Assembly: GCF_002865645.1 (NCBI RefSeq)
Contig: NW_020194549.1
Span: 1 to 64,000, forward strand
From: Hyaloscypha bicolor E
Lineage: Eukaryota; Ascomycota; Leotiomycetes; Helotiales; Hyaloscyphaceae
Length of the DNA stretch: 64,000 nt
Direction of reading: 5' to 3'
In this document: in pieces, positions 47,637 to 59,337 of the stretch
Numbering within the stretch: position 1 is the first letter of the stretch
Layout of the letters: every line of letters starts with the position of its first letter
The notes under the pieces: model-generated
Told to the model about the DNA's origin: nothing
What the model saw: the letters and a program-made list of their open reading frames with translations, nothing else
Databases searched by the model: none
Position numbers and translations under genes: made by a program

Positions 47637-48689
47637 CTAAAGTGCAACCACTTGGGCTGAAGCTGAGGTTATTGGACCTGAAAAGAGCTTGGCTTCTCGA
47701 GCTGTTCTTGGTGCTTGGCGTTATCGTACTAGGTTTGTGATCATATTGTTGAAATTGGTACGCTACCATAGCTAGCTTCCCAGTCCTTCCAGCACCAGGT
47801 TCAACCACTAATTTAGGGTTCTCCACTCTCATTTGTCATGCGTCACTCGCCGAGCTTACCAAGCTTACTAGTATATCGTCATTTTAATTACCTTTGATTT
47901 ATTAGCTGATTGATAATGTATCGGAGAAAGCGGGCTCGGCATCACCGGTATCGCCGAAGGGTAATGGGAATAAACCCCTTACTTTGGACACTTTTCCTCT
48001 GTTTCTTGAACTCACTCTTCTGTATCCAGTCATTCTGCAGTCTGTCAACCTTCAATATATCGATTTTCCATCAATAAATCGATTACTTTTCAATACATAT
48101 ACTTTGCGTCCCTTATTTCTTTTTTTATCCTTCTCGATATGGTACCAATCGCTCAAAGACATTACCCTGCTTAGATATTTCAAGTGGAAAGACCCTGAGA
48201 CTCTTCATGTATTTTTTTAGTGGATCCCCTTTAACTTTGAACAAGAGTGGGAACTTCGGCTGAGGGAAATGGTTCATCGACCCTACATTTTCATTCGCCG
48301 CAAAAGAAGGGCCGATAACTTGGCCTTGGCTCCAACCGGGCGATTGATAGAGACCCAGTGTAACATTCTCGAATACGTTTGTGGGGCCCTAGGGTTTGAA
48401 GTAAGTACTTCGTAAGCCCTCACCTCCGCGTCATTGTCCTCGGCTTTCCTCTCGCAAAATCATTTAATTGGTTCAAGGCAAAAATTCCATGCATGCCAAA
48501 TGCTTTTGAAGAAAGACAATAGACTTTTACGGACGCGGGTTTGGTCAGTTCTGGAATAGCGGAAGAAGACCTAGAAGATGTTTTCTTGTTTTTTTGCTCA
48601 ACGTCAAAGTAGTTATCGTAATCAATATACCACTCTGCTTCCATTCCTACCCTTCTGGGAAGCATTCAGTAAGCTTAAGTCAATCTCGC
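47637..48689. other. Intergenic region, no convincing gene
   Basis: About 1 kb between the MOSC fusion and the carboxylesterase remnant. Short open frames exist near 47,984-48,220 (plus) and 48,420-48,665 (minus) without motifs. The part from about 48,560 may include the decayed start of the next gene: an ATG at 48578 is in frame with the recognisable esterase sequence. Confidence 0.5.
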
Positions 48690-50435
48690 CAACCCTGATT
48701 GTACTTTCCCTCTTATTCTTATTTCCATTTTTGTCCGTAGCTCCAATTATAGCCGCCAATTCAGGCTCTCCTCCCACTACCAAAGTTCTCAACGGCAACT
48801 ACTATGGGGCCTATAGTCCGACGTATGGTCAATATATGTTTCTAGGCACCCCTACTCCTTGCCACCAGTCGGGGATCTTCGGTTGTGGCAAGCAGCAAGC
48901 CCAGCCTCTAAACACTACTTAGAGCGAAACATGAAATGCTACCCAATACCCTCCGGAATGCATCGGCTATGGGAGTGATACTATGGGAGCGATGCTTGGG
49001 TCCTCGGAAACTACATCTCAGAAGACTGTTTGAAACTGAATGTTATCAAGCCGAGTGGAATTAAGGCAGGAGTGGAGTTCCAGTGGCTGTCTAGATTTAC
49101 GGCTGGGGGCTGTCGACAGCTGGAAGCTCTGATCCCAGATAGAATCTGCCTTTTATTGTGCAGCAGTCCACTCACTTACTTGAGAGCAGCAATTGTTGCT
49201 GTTAGCATCAATTACCTACTTCGGGCTCGGGGCTTCCCTTTCGGTGGAGCAATTGCGAAATAACGCTCTGTGAACATGAGATTCCGAGATCGGATCATCA
49301 GCGTCTCGCATTGCACTGGATCCGAGAAAACCTCGCGATATTTAGCGGAGATCCTTCTAAGGTTATCATATGGAGGGGGGGCGGGAGCGCCGGGGCAGCT
49401 AGTGTTGGAGTGCAGTTGGCTGCGTACGGTGGCAAAGAGAAAGGGCTGTTTCGGGCAGGGATTTGTGGGAGTGGAGGGCCGATCAACTCGAAGAGATATT
49501 CGAATCCCACGGCATGGAAACCGTACTACAAGAACATCACTGATACAGCCAACCGCACCAATTCAACCGACGGCCTCGGATGCGTCCTGAAGGTACCAGT
49601 TGATGTCCTCAGTTCAGTTTTCAACTCGGCCACGGCTTCTGCGAGCTTCGAGGCTCAGATAGATGGCGACTTCGTTCATGAGTGATCTGTGACGGCTGTG
49701 GCTGCAGGTTGATTCGTCAAGATTTGGTACAAACTTCGACGAATGTTCCATGTTTGGCATCAAGGGTGTAGACAACGACAGCGAGGCCCTTGCAGTTGTT
49801 AGAGCCTTTGGATCCGGCGATGCTACTGCAAACACGATCGCTGCATTGTATCCTGACATCCTAGTTACTGGCATACCTGCTGCACTTCAAGGACTTCCAC
49901 CGTCCAACACCTCTTACGGCTATCAATGAAAGCGTGCTGCAGCGTTTGGGGGCGACCTGACTCGGCATGCTCCACGAAGATACGCTGCCAAAATCGTGGG
50001 CAGCACGGAATGTCAGCACTTGGGTATATCACCCCAACATCTGAGTCAACGGATTGAATGTCGAGACGGACGTCGCTCAGTTTCAAGGGGTGGTATTCTT
50101 ACTTAAAATCATAGGAGAGATGAGATACAAAACTGTGGTTGCGGTTAATCCATTCGCAAATAAGCCGGAAGCATTTACTCAGTTTGCCAGGCTGATGTCT
50201 AGGAGTTGGGTCAGCTTCATAAATGACGTGGATCCGAACAATTCAGCAGGTTGATATCCCCGAGATCAACTAACGCTACGGTATTGACAGGAGTATAGTG
50301 AATTGTGTCTACTGGCCAAGGTACACCGTCGACAACTCGCGAGATATCGTCTTTGACTTCAACGTCACATGGCTCAGAATACAATTGGGACTTCTGCAGT
50401 GGAGGCGACTTGATTATTCATGCATGTAAATTGAA
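48690..50435 (+). pseudogene. Secreted type-B carboxylesterase/lipase pseudogene
   Basis: Pieces of one esterase of the carboxylesterase type-B family lie in order on the plus strand. A hydrophobic leader (LIVLSLLFLFPFLSV) is followed by VLNGNYYGAYSPTYGQ and PLNTT*SET*NAT near 48,900, where TAG and TGA replace expected Trp and Arg codons. CIGYGSDT follows, then LNVIKPSGIKAG (49,036) and AIVAVSINY (49,190). HWIRENLAIFSGDPSKV (49,314) leads into GSAGAASVGVQLAAYGG, the relic of the nucleophile elbow GESAGA. NSKRYSNPTAWKPYY and later GVVFLLKIIGE, FINDVDPNNSAG and NSRDIVFDFNVT follow. At least five stops and several frameshifts separate them. The full length (about 1.75 kb) is close to the 550-600 codons of the family. 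The gene decayed in place; it has not been cut up by a transposon. Confidence 0.82.
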
Positions 50436-50993
50436 ATAGCAGAATGAATTGACACTTTCAGATTGATGTGATGTGATTGTGGTCGGTTCTATTCTACCGG
50501 ATCAAACTTCCAGAAGGGCCAAGTGCCAACACCAAAGAACCCATCGTCCGTGCTTTCCTAAGGAGTCCTCCCCCCAACCAAAGTAGGTGGGTTTTGATCT
50601 AATGACCAAGGAAGGTCTACATGCCTAGTCGCTTACGTCCTGCCCTTGATGCCAGTCCTCCGCCCTTCCTTCCATTTCACCCAGCGTTTTTCACCCAAGA
50701 ATTTTCCCATCAACTCTTTATACCACACGCATCTCACCTACAGCCATCCGGCATTCTATTATATCCGCATAAAGTCCCGCATACCATGCAAGGGTCATTC
50801 CTCTATGTACGACAAACCGTCCATACGATCCAACACCCTTGTGATCATCCCCTGTACTCCATAGGTGGGTCGGTTTTCTCCGCCCTGCTCCAAATGGCAG
50901 TCATCAAACAGTGGAATGCCTCCCAAATTCGTTTGTACTTTCGACAAGGCTTCGTATACTCGACAAAATATTCCTCACTGCTCTCCGTTTCCT
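50436..50993. other. Intergenic region, no convincing gene
   Basis: Balanced composition between the esterase remnant and the 3' end of the coiled-coil gene. An open frame on the plus strand (50,621-51,064) overlaps the end of that gene on the opposite strand and shows no motif, so I did not call it. Confidence 0.5.
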
Positions 50994-52475
50994 TCACCAC
51001 AAATAACCTTTCTCCCCCAACTTCCCAAAAATTCCGACCGCAGCGACCACCCCCAAAACCTTAAAGAACTTCGGACCTCGCTCTCCTGCTAAGGTGTCCT
51101 CTTCTTCCTGTCGCTTCCGCTTCTTGATAGAAGGAGTATTATTCTTCGCAGTTGTCTTCGGTGTATCAAGCTTGGCAGGCTTCAATGTAACCGCTGGTGG
51201 CGGATTGTTGTATGGAGGCATGAAGCGGAAGGGTGGCATCGGGGCATCGTTGTTGCGAGCTGGGACTGTAGCTAGAGAGGGTTCCACAGTTGGGGGCGAT
51301 TGGGACGGTCGGCGGGGGTTCGGCGGGGTGCTACGAATCTTGGTTCTCTCCTTGATGATCCTACGGTTTTCTGCCTGGCCGCACTTCACAAAATGTGCTT
51401 GCATCTCTGCCCATGCCTCCTTCATATCAAGGTATGTCTTCGTCTCGCGAGTATCTGCTTCCTGGCGGAGTCGCTTCTCCTCTTGCCAACCCGCACCGTT
51501 TTGTGCTGCAAGCTCCTTGGCTTCCTTGAGCTTGGTTTTCTGATAGTCGAAATCGAGCTTCAAGTCATTATGAGCCTTCCGAGTAGCCTTGAACTTCTCC
51601 TCAATGTCTTCGTTCGCCTTCATGAGGTTGCAGATTTGGGCTTCTTTCATCAAGAACATCGCACCATTGTCGTTGGAACTCTGGTTCAGGCCTCTCAATT
51701 GGACGGCTTCGACGTAGAGACTCCGGTTGGCGGTACGGGCATCAGTAAGTTCAGCATCCTTCTGCGCCATCATGCTAAATATGAAGTCAACGTCGGGTAT
51801 TTTAGAAATCTCATTTTCCCAGAACATCTAGGAATTTGTGGCGACATATTGGATCCTTCAAAAGCCTAGAGACATTGGACCGAGGTATACGTACCATTCC
51901 CAGTTGTACTTCATCTGTTTGACCTCTTCTGTGGCCTGTGCCAGGAGATCTTGCTTGGCGCGTTCAACCATCCCCTGGACCTGGGACTCCGGAATCATGG
52001 CCTCGGCGGGCTTGCTTTGGCGCAGTGTATCGAAGAAGGATTGCATCTCTTTTCCTTTCTTCGCTTGATCCGGGGTGATATCTGCTGGTTGGGCCTCTTT
52101 GATAGCTTTCAACTGGCTTTGGAGATCTCCAGCCACTTTCATGAGGGAGTCACGTTCCTTCTTCAGGCTGTCGCGCTCTTCTCTCAAGGCATTGAGCTCC
52201 GCCTCCAGGGGCTGTCTGCCGGTCATTTCCTTGATGGTAAGATTGTTGTTCTCAATCTGCAACTGAATCTTTTTCTGCAGATTCTCGTTGTCCTCCTTCA
52301 ACCTGTCATGTTCTGCCTGAAGAATCCGGGATGATTTGGTATGGGATTCGAGTTCCTTGTTGACAAGCGCTAATGCTGACTCTGCTGCCTTTTTGTCGCC
52401 TTCGTGCTTCAGGGCATCGCCTTGGGCCATAGAAAGCTGGATATGCAACGTTTTCAGATCCGTGGCCATCGCCAT
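50994..52475 (-). CDS. Coiled-coil protein with Pro-rich C-terminal region
   Basis: Two exons: 52475-51891 and 51827-50994, joined across a 63-bp intron that starts GTATAC and ends CCTAG; the join is in frame and gives 472 aa. Residues about 5-200 are dominated by Lys, Glu, Gln and Leu in heptad-like spacing (for example LQKKIQLQIENNNLTIKEM and REERDSLKKERDSLMK), so a long coiled coil is expected. A second coiled-coil stretch (EEKFKATRKAHNDLKLDF) lies in exon 2. It is followed by a Pro/Arg-rich segment (RSTPPNPRRPSQSPPT), a basic patch KKRKRQEEE that could be a nuclear signal, and a hydrophobic end (VLGVVAAVGIFG). I do not recognise the family. A role as a structural or scaffolding protein is only a guess. 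An alternative donor two codons away cannot be excluded. Confidence 0.72.
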
Positions 52476-55290
52476 TTTGATTATACGACGACTTGTGGTA
52501 GACGGGCTTGTGGTAGACTGAAAGTGGAGGTTGCCCCAATTGTTCGTGAGTGCACAGAGATTTGGGTATGGAGATCGCGTCGGCAGAGGTGATATCGGAA
52601 GGCCTTGTGTGGCGTGAATGTACCAATTGACAAGGTATACTAGGACTGTGTGCTATTCGATTGTACTTGGAGACTTTGAGAGATCGATATTTGGTAGTTT
52701 GCGTCGCTGCGTGATTGTTGGTGGTGGTGCTGGTGGTTGTTGATGTTGAGAGATCGAGGGCGTTGTGCGCAGGAAAATATTATTAGTATGTTTTCGTCGC
52801 AGCCTTGCGTCGCCTTGCATTTCTTCAATTCACTTTCTTGGATGGCAGAAGTTTATTTGGGTGGGGCGGTGAATTGGACGCGAAGTCGGGCCAGCCTTGT
52901 TTTTCCGCAAGTGAAGTTGATAAGTGAAGCAAAAGAAGGTTTGGATCGCTGTGGTACAATGTAGAGCGGATCATAGGCCGGGATTCAAGTGTCCAACAGG
53001 CAGATCGTTCCTCGAAAATTTGTATTAGAGGTCCATGGGTGCCTTTGATTTACTTGTCGTCGCTGATATAAGTCTGCGCAGGACAACGGAGAATCTCACG
53101 GCTGTATTGGGGGTTGCATCTGAAAACTTAGCACAAAACCTTCAGCACACCCCAGAGTGACTTCATTTGCCGTGAGCGGCTTTGACTGGAAAGTTATGTC
53201 TCTTCAGCAGGTTGTGGTCTTTCGACGGTGGTGGGGTGTAGTCAGAACCCCTCGGCTAAAGTCTTGGCGCTCTCCCCTTTCGAGAATGTTGCCTTCCCGT
53301 GCCTACGAAGATACCACCCACAAAACTCCTCGATATTAACTTCCAAGATCAAGTGCTTTACTTTTTTATATCTGAGTGAGAGCCTTTATACTTTATCTTC
53401 CTTAGAACAGAGCCGGAAATTATTGCAATTGTTTCGTTCACATTTTGTGTTCTGTCTGGGAGCACAAAGCGATCCGAAACAGAGACATAAAGAGAGGCAG
53501 ATCAAGAAGCAGGGAGAATTCTCATAGATTCCCACAGATAAAAAACGTCGAGAATAAGGAAACAGATTTCCAAAAGAAGCGGTTCCTTGGGGTCTCGATC
53601 CCTGTAGTACTTCCCGAGCCACAATACTTTTGATTCGAAATGCAGTTCGTGGTTCTCGTCGAGAAGCATGCCGGCAGAGCATGAAAGTTGGTAAACTGGG
53701 ATGACTTGGATTCAGGAACAACTCAGGGCAGGAAAGCCAAGCCTGGCAGACCTATTTAAGGCAACATGAAATCATATAACAATTTCTGCTTATTTATCTT
53801 CCAGATCATCTGGTCTCATTTCAATCACTTTAAAGATATGGTTAAATCACTCAGATTCTCCACTGTAAAAAAGGCTATCATTGATTCCTGGTAATGTAAC
53901 TCACACGGATCACATTAATGCTAAATCAAAGACGCAAACAAGGAGAATTACTTCCAAACCCCGTAGCAGCAACTATTACAAGGTCAGCTGATCAACGCCT
54001 GGACGTTTTTATCTTCTCGACCCCCCGGAGCTTTGACGACCAACAAGTGTAAATCCCCCCAGAAAACGTCTCGAACCTTCCGACAACATGCCTCGAGAGT
54101 GATAGAACCCCTTTCGCTGTGTCAAAAAAGTTTCCACAAGTAAAAGGCAACGAAATACCTCTCTGGCCCCCCGAGTCTGTCCTAACATTGGTGACTATTC
54201 TCGTGTCTCGTGTTCTGCTAGAACAAAAAGACTTCAAGCTTCCAGGCAAAGAGGATAACTTCAATGACACATATAGCAATCAGGAGTGGTATCTCATCAC
54301 TTCCAAGCCCCAAACCGCTCAGCAAAGGTAGGCCATCTCCTTTAGCATGGGCATCCACCATGGAGAGGGGATGATGACCTTATCAACAGATTCTCGAGTT
54401 TTGTTTTCGGGCGTACGAAGCGATGTAAGTCCTCGGTATTGTCATTGCGAGGTAGTTCTCCAGTACCTCCGAGAACTGGACAAGAATGGTTGGTCAAGTG
54501 TCCATCTCCGCCTGTGCGCTCATCTCTTGCCCAATTTGCCCTCTGCAGTGATGTTTCATTGCCTTCGAAGGACACAGGATTTCTCCTGTTATTCCTCACC
54601 CGTGAGCATAATCAAATCGGGATGTCTTCGTTGCTAAGAACTTGTACGGATACCAGTACCGATATGACATTCTTTTGAGATTCACTCGCTGGGAGAGCAG
54701 GACAGTGTGCCTGCCAATTGATTATGTTGCAACTGCACCAGAATGGCCCGACATGTAACCAAAGCACCGGCGTTTGTTGAATGGTTTGAGTTCCGTGACT
54801 GTGGGTCGTTACCAATCAGCCATTCTGGAAAGGCCAGAGAACACGCAGGATAGTTGGCTCTCAAGGATCCCTATCCCTTTTTGTCGGTAATCAGGTGCAG
54901 ACTAAACAGTATCCATGAGGTGATGGCGATATTATGAGCGGAGCAATGGTTAGCACTTTGGGGTAACACAGAAGATACTACATGTAAGATTAGAATATCT
55001 AGCGACGTATGGGGCAATGCGAACCATGTGGAGACTTGGTTAAGGGGACAACGTGCGAAAGAACAAATAATATGCGTTCAAAATTCTTGCTCCTTGAGCT
55101 CCATTGCCAGAATGTCCCCGGGACCTGTAGTTCAACTCTTTCTTATTTAGAAGTCTCAAAAAGAATTTCCTGTCATAAAGCAGAACTTGTGTTATTGAAA
55201 TTATGCTACCCGTTTCTGCAAACTTTTCATTTTAATCCACATATCAAAGCCTCTAAATCCTCAATATGGCTCCGTTCCCCAAGTACATCT
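52476..55290. other. Long intergenic region with uncertain ORFs
   Basis: About 2.8 kb without a gene I can support. The first 300 bp are presumably the promoter and leader of the coiled-coil gene on the minus strand. An open frame near 54,119-54,331 on the plus strand (EIPLWPPESVLTLVTILV, NQEWYLITSKPQTAQQR) has a protein-like composition and could be an exon or remnant, but no start, splice pair or family could be settled. Other frames of 60-110 codons near 53,386-53,721 and 54,342-54,680 lack motifs. Confidence 0.4.
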
Positions 55291-56694
55291 TCAGGCCAAT
55301 CTCCGTCGACTCCACTCGATTGCAACATCCGCCGTTGCTCCATCAAAGAAATCATTCATAGCCACGACCAACTCCCCATCAACCAACCTCCCAGCATTTG
55401 CCGTAATCCAGGGCAAAGTTTTCGAATCACAGATCGGCTTCGTGGCCATCAAGCAGCTGCTGTCTGCGCCTGCAGCGAGAACACTGTACACAACCGCATC
55501 TCGAATATTCGTTGCTGTAGCCTGGCATTGGAGATTGGTAAATGGCTTCCCAGCTTGGGATTGAGGGGATATTTGCTCAAATTCAGCAACGATGCTGTCG
55601 CCGTTCAGCGTGGCGTTTCCAGGGTCAGTATAAGTGCTGAAAGAATCCGAGTTAGCGAAGAGTATGAGTCTTTTACGTTGCTCCCGGAGTTGATCGATAG
55701 TGAGATTTCTCATATCGTCTTCATTACCAGCTACAACAGAGCCATGCGAATCTGCAAGGGCGCTGTTCAGATAGTTGGTGAGGTCTACATCGCTTGGGCG
55801 AGCGCAGTCTGCCGGTACACCATCCCAGCGGAGTTGAGTGACGACGATTTCTGCAGGGTGGGCGACAAGAAAATTAACCACGTCGTGCAAGAACTGAGCA
55901 TATGCCATGCCAGGAATTGCTGAGTGGGAGAAATATAGTTCATCTGGGATTGGATGGTTTGGGCGGATGACCTTGTGCAAGAAAGCTGGACGGAACTCGA
56001 AGTAGCGTGCTCCAATGCTGAGCATTGTTGGTAGGGTGTCCTTTTGGGTGATGGCGAGTCCTTGGACGATGTTCGGGGCGATGGCCATCACTGCATCGTG
56101 GCTCATCATCCCGGCGATCTTGCCGAAGACGGGGCTCAATTGTACCAACACATCGACGAGTGCGCTGCTGTTGATAACTGCATTCGAGTTTTGCATGCTG
56201 TTCATTCCCACGTCGTGGACTGCTGGGAGGAAGAACTTGGAGAAGGGTTTGGCGCCTTGTCGGGAACCCAGTGGTGCTACTTGACTTTGCCAGTTGGAGT
56301 AATTTGGGGTCACAGTGACCCAACATTGATCGCTGCTTGGAAGACCTGCTGTGCCTGGTCCAGCATCGTAGAAGCCGTAGGTGACGACCACATCGTTCGT
56401 GACGACCGAGGTCTGGTTTCCCATGGTCTTCATTGACCCAGATTCATTATCGCCGGTGAGAACGTTGATCCCGACATCTTGGAAGGTGATTTGGTTTCCA
56501 TTCTGAGTGACTCTGAACGAAAAGATGCCGGAGAAGTTGAAAGGCCCTTTGATATTCTTCTTGTCGACTTCCAAGTGGTCGCTGGAGAAAACTCTGAGCT
56601 GAGCCTTGGGGAGGTTGGTCCCTGGGACAGAGAACACGATCTCGCAGCCTGGGACGGCGATGTACGAGTAGCACTGAACTCCCTTGCTTGGCAT
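55291..56694 (-). CDS. PLC-like phosphodiesterase (PI-PLC X superfamily)
   Basis: An intact single-exon 467-aa protein starting at an ATG at 56692-56694. Residues 1-130 look like a beta-rich N-terminal domain (CYSYIAVPGCEIVFSVPG, FSFRVTQNGNQITFQDVG). Residues about 150-467 form a TIM-barrel phosphodiesterase: KFFLPAVHDVGMNSM (153-167) with candidate catalytic His160, GARYFEFRPAF (228-238), YFSHSAIPG (254-262) with candidate second catalytic His257, and FLVAHPAEIVVTQLRWDG (275-292). This is the layout of bacterial-type PI-PLC and fungal PLC-like phosphodiesterases. There is no clear signal peptide, unlike the protein at 44227-45429. The N-terminal domain may help membrane or ligand binding. 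Substrate is unknown. The promoter faces the GH7 gene, about 1.25 kb away. Confidence 0.86.
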   Translation of the reverse strand: MPSKGVQCYSYIAVPGCEIVFSVPGTNLPKAQLRVFSSDHLEVDKKNIKGPFNFSGIFSFRVTQNGNQITFQDVGINVLTGDNESGSMKTMGNQTSVVTNDVVVTYGFYDAGPGTAGLPSSDQCWVTVTPNYSNWQSQVAPLGSRQGAKPFSKFFLPAVHDVGMNSMQNSNAVINSSALVDVLVQLSPVFGKIAGMMSHDAVMAIAPNIVQGLAITQKDTLPTMLSIGARYFEFRPAFLHKVIRPNHPIPDELYFSHSAIPGMAYAQFLHDVVNFLVAHPAEIVVTQLRWDGVPADCARPSDVDLTNYLNSALADSHGSVVAGNEDDMRNLTIDQLREQRKRLILFANSDSFSTYTDPGNATLNGDSIVAEFEQISPQSQAGKPFTNLQCQATATNIRDAVVYSVLAAGADSSCLMATKPICDSKTLPWITANAGRLVDGELVVAMNDFFDGATADVAIEWSRRRLA

Positions 56695-57199
56695 CGTGAC
56701 GGGGGAAGAATAACGATGATCGTAGGGGTAGTTATGAATCTCAAGGAGCTAGGAGATTATGGAGATTATGAAGATTATGATAGGAAAGAGGAGAATGAGG
56801 GGTCGGAGGTGCGAAGGTATGTTGAGGAAGAAGAAACATATGAGACATGAGCTGAACCTGACATGCAGGTGGATTCGCTCCAATTGGGAACCAACGAACG
56901 CCACGTTCGCACTTTCCTTCTTTCACTCACTCAGCCAAGCCACGATCACAGGTGGCTAAGCCCGAAGAGTATCAAGCTGCATACTGAAGCAAAGAGAACA
57001 AACACAAGGAGAGAAGACTGAACAACAGCTCAACGATTGTTCTCCCGTAGTGGAAGCCTTTTTCACGGAGTAAGGTTGTCTCGGAATGCGATCTTATGAC
57101 TAATTGGTCGAAAACTCGAATCTGTTGGACTCAGTCAGCTGACTGTCCTGAAACGGCAAAGATTTGCCAAAGTCCGGAGCTATTAATAGAAGAGCTCTA
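56695..57199. other. Intergenic region between divergent genes
   Basis: Upstream region of the minus-strand phosphodiesterase gene. It contains a run of GATTATGAAGATTATG-type repeats near 56,755-56,780 and no convincing gene. It ends at the TA before a MITE. Confidence 0.5.
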
Positions 57200-57342
57200 C
57201 AGTGAAACCTCGCTATAAGGAGACCGAAATTGTCCCCAAAAACTAAGGATAATGTGAGGTATCCTTATAACGAGGTGTGGCACACAGCAAAATTAATCCC
57301 TGCGGGGCCTGGCAGATGTATCCTTATAGCGAGGTTTCACTG
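57200..57342. mobile_element. pogo/Fot-type MITE
   Basis: A 143-bp element with terminal inverted repeats CAGTGAAACCTCGCTATAAG and its complement CTTATAGCGAGGTTTCACTG, flanked by TA at 57198-57199 and 57343-57344. CAGTGAAACCTCG ends and a TA duplication are typical of pogo/Fot-like Tc1/mariner elements. No coding capacity. The arms differ at few positions and RIP-type changes are not obvious, so it is younger or too short for RIP. Confidence 0.92.
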
Positions 57343-57344
57343 TA

Positions 57345-57942
57345 CTTCAACGATTTCTCTCCATCCCCCCACCTTCACTCCCTCACAACATCAGATACAA
57401 TTGTCCAGTGTATCGTTTGTTCCTACTCTACGACACGTTGAACTTCACGTGCCCAATGGATAAACACATCGGATCTCAGGTGGAGGTCCTATCAGGCTGT
57501 ATGGACGAGAGATGAGCAGTTGTTTCAGGTCTTTCCCCACAAATTCCGCCCTCAGCAATGGAAGAAAGCGAACACGGGATAGGATATCGAAGAAGACAGA
57601 TATCATTCCCACGGAACCTGGTGCCGAGATATGTGGAGGACCTACCTTACCGCCATAATCGAGACTGCCAATGGCTGTTTATTTCCTCGTGCGGCGAAGA
57701 TCTGGGCCTTAATTTATCTACCTCGGATAAACATTTTACCTTCAATCACCAGATGAAAGGCTGAGTTCCGAATAAATTATGAATGGTACTTCCCAAGAAA
57801 CGAACTGTTTCTTGTAGTCTGGGGAGAGATTGGCAAGTTTGTATAAGACCATGAGTATACCCATCAAGATCTCAATTTTCTTCTTGTCAACCATTGCGTC
57901 ACTCTTTTGTCAACGAGCGCCATAATTTTCGATTCTTCAGCC
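57345..57942. other. GH7 upstream region with a weak small ORF
   Basis: This is presumably the promoter and leader of the GH7 gene. A 68-codon frame starts at an ATG at 57558 (MEESEHGIGYRRRQ...) but shows no motif or fungal-type leader, so I leave it uncalled. Confidence 0.45.
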
Positions 57943-59337
57943 ATGTCCCCGAAGCTCTTTCTCGCGGCGTCGGCGCTGGCTGCTTCTGTTCTTGCTCAAA
58001 TTCCCGGAACTTTGACTCCTGAGGTTCACCCCTCCTTGGCCACTCAGCAATGCACCAAAGCTGGTGGATGTGTCACTGTGAACACTTCAATTGTTCTTGA
58101 TTCTCAGTACAGATGGATGCACAACGTTGGAGGACATATCAACTGCGTTAGTACCGGATTCAACAGCACCTTGTGTCCTGATGCAGCCACTTGTGCCAAG
58201 ACCTGTGCCCTGGAAGATGTTGATTATGCCAGCTACGGCATCCACACTTCAGGCAGTTCTTTGACTCTCAACCTTTTCAAGCAAGAGTACAATGTGACTA
58301 CTCAGTCATCGCCCAGAGTCTACCTTCTTGCCAATGAGACCACATACGATATGCTCCACCTCCTCAACAAAGAGTTGACATTCGATATCGATGTGTCGCA
58401 AGTTCCCTGCGGTATCAATGGCGCTCTCTATCTTTCTGAGATGGATCCTACTGGTGACTCCAGTTACTTGAACAAGGCTGGTGCAAAATACGGAACTGGG
58501 TATTGTGATGCTCAGTGCCCAGTTAACAACTTCGTCAAAGGTGTTGTAAGTTCAGTCCTGGCGCTTCTTACACCCTTCTCTGATTCGTTCCAGGCAAATT
58601 TGAACATGACAAATGGTGCTTGCTGCAACGAGATGGATATCTGGGAAGCCAACAACGCCGCCACTGCCTTCACGCCCCATCCCTGCAATGCCACAGGCGT
58701 TCTTTCTTGCTAAGGAACCCAGTGCGGGCGTGGAACTGGCAATAAGTACCTCGGTGTCTGCGACTCGGATGGTTGCGACTACAACGCATACCGCATGGGT
58801 AACCAGAATTTTTACGGCCCAGGTAAGGCGGTCGACACAACCAAGCCTTTCACTGTTGTCACGCAATTCATCACCTCGGACTGCACCGACAAGGGAACAC
58901 TCTCCTCAATCAAGCGTCTCTACGTCCAAGGCGGAAACGTCATCGCCAACGCCGCAGTCAACATCCCCGGCATGGCTACCCAGAACAACATCGATAACGC
59001 CTACTGCGCTTCCGAGAAGAAGGTCCTGGGCGGAAGTGATGCGTTCACCAACCATGGTGGAATGTCCCAAATGGGCCAGGCTCTCAGCCGTGGCATGGTA
59101 CTCATCTTTAGCATCTGGATGGACAACGGAAGTGGCATGCAGTGGCTTGATGCTTCTTTCCCTGCGACCGCCAATGCTACAACACCGGGCGTTGCAAGAG
59201 GCCCTTGCTCGGCTACTTCCGGAGATACTACAATGCTTACCGCTAAGTATCCTAATGCTGCTGTTACGTTCTCGAACATCAAGGTTGGAGAGCTTCAGTC
59301 TACATTTGGAAATCCCGCCGCTGTTCCCAAGAATTAG
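57943..59337 (+). pseudogene. GH7 cellobiohydrolase with one in-frame stop
   Basis: Exon 1 is 57943-58545 and exon 2 is 58594-59337, joined across a 48-bp intron (GTAAGT...CAG). The product would be 448 codons, the normal length of a GH7 catalytic core, without linker or cellulose-binding module. A signal peptide (MSPKLFLAASALAASVLA) is followed by mature GH7 sequence: QCTKAGGCVTVNTSIVLD, YRWMHNVGGHINC, and the catalytic motif NEMDIWEANN with E214, D216 and E219. A TAA at 58711-58713 (codon 241, in VLSC*GTQCGRG) breaks the frame; everything after it is intact to the proper end, including QGGNVIANAAVN and the tunnel-forming region. CAA-to-TAA is the simplest cause. GH7 enzymes cut cellulose chains processively from reducing ends outside the cell. 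Cut at codon 240 the enzyme could not fold. Readthrough or a sequencing error are alternatives. Confidence 0.9.

Noticed and set aside
50621..51064. 147-codon plus-strand frame
   Set aside because: It overlaps the 3' end of the coiled-coil gene on the opposite strand and shows no domain.
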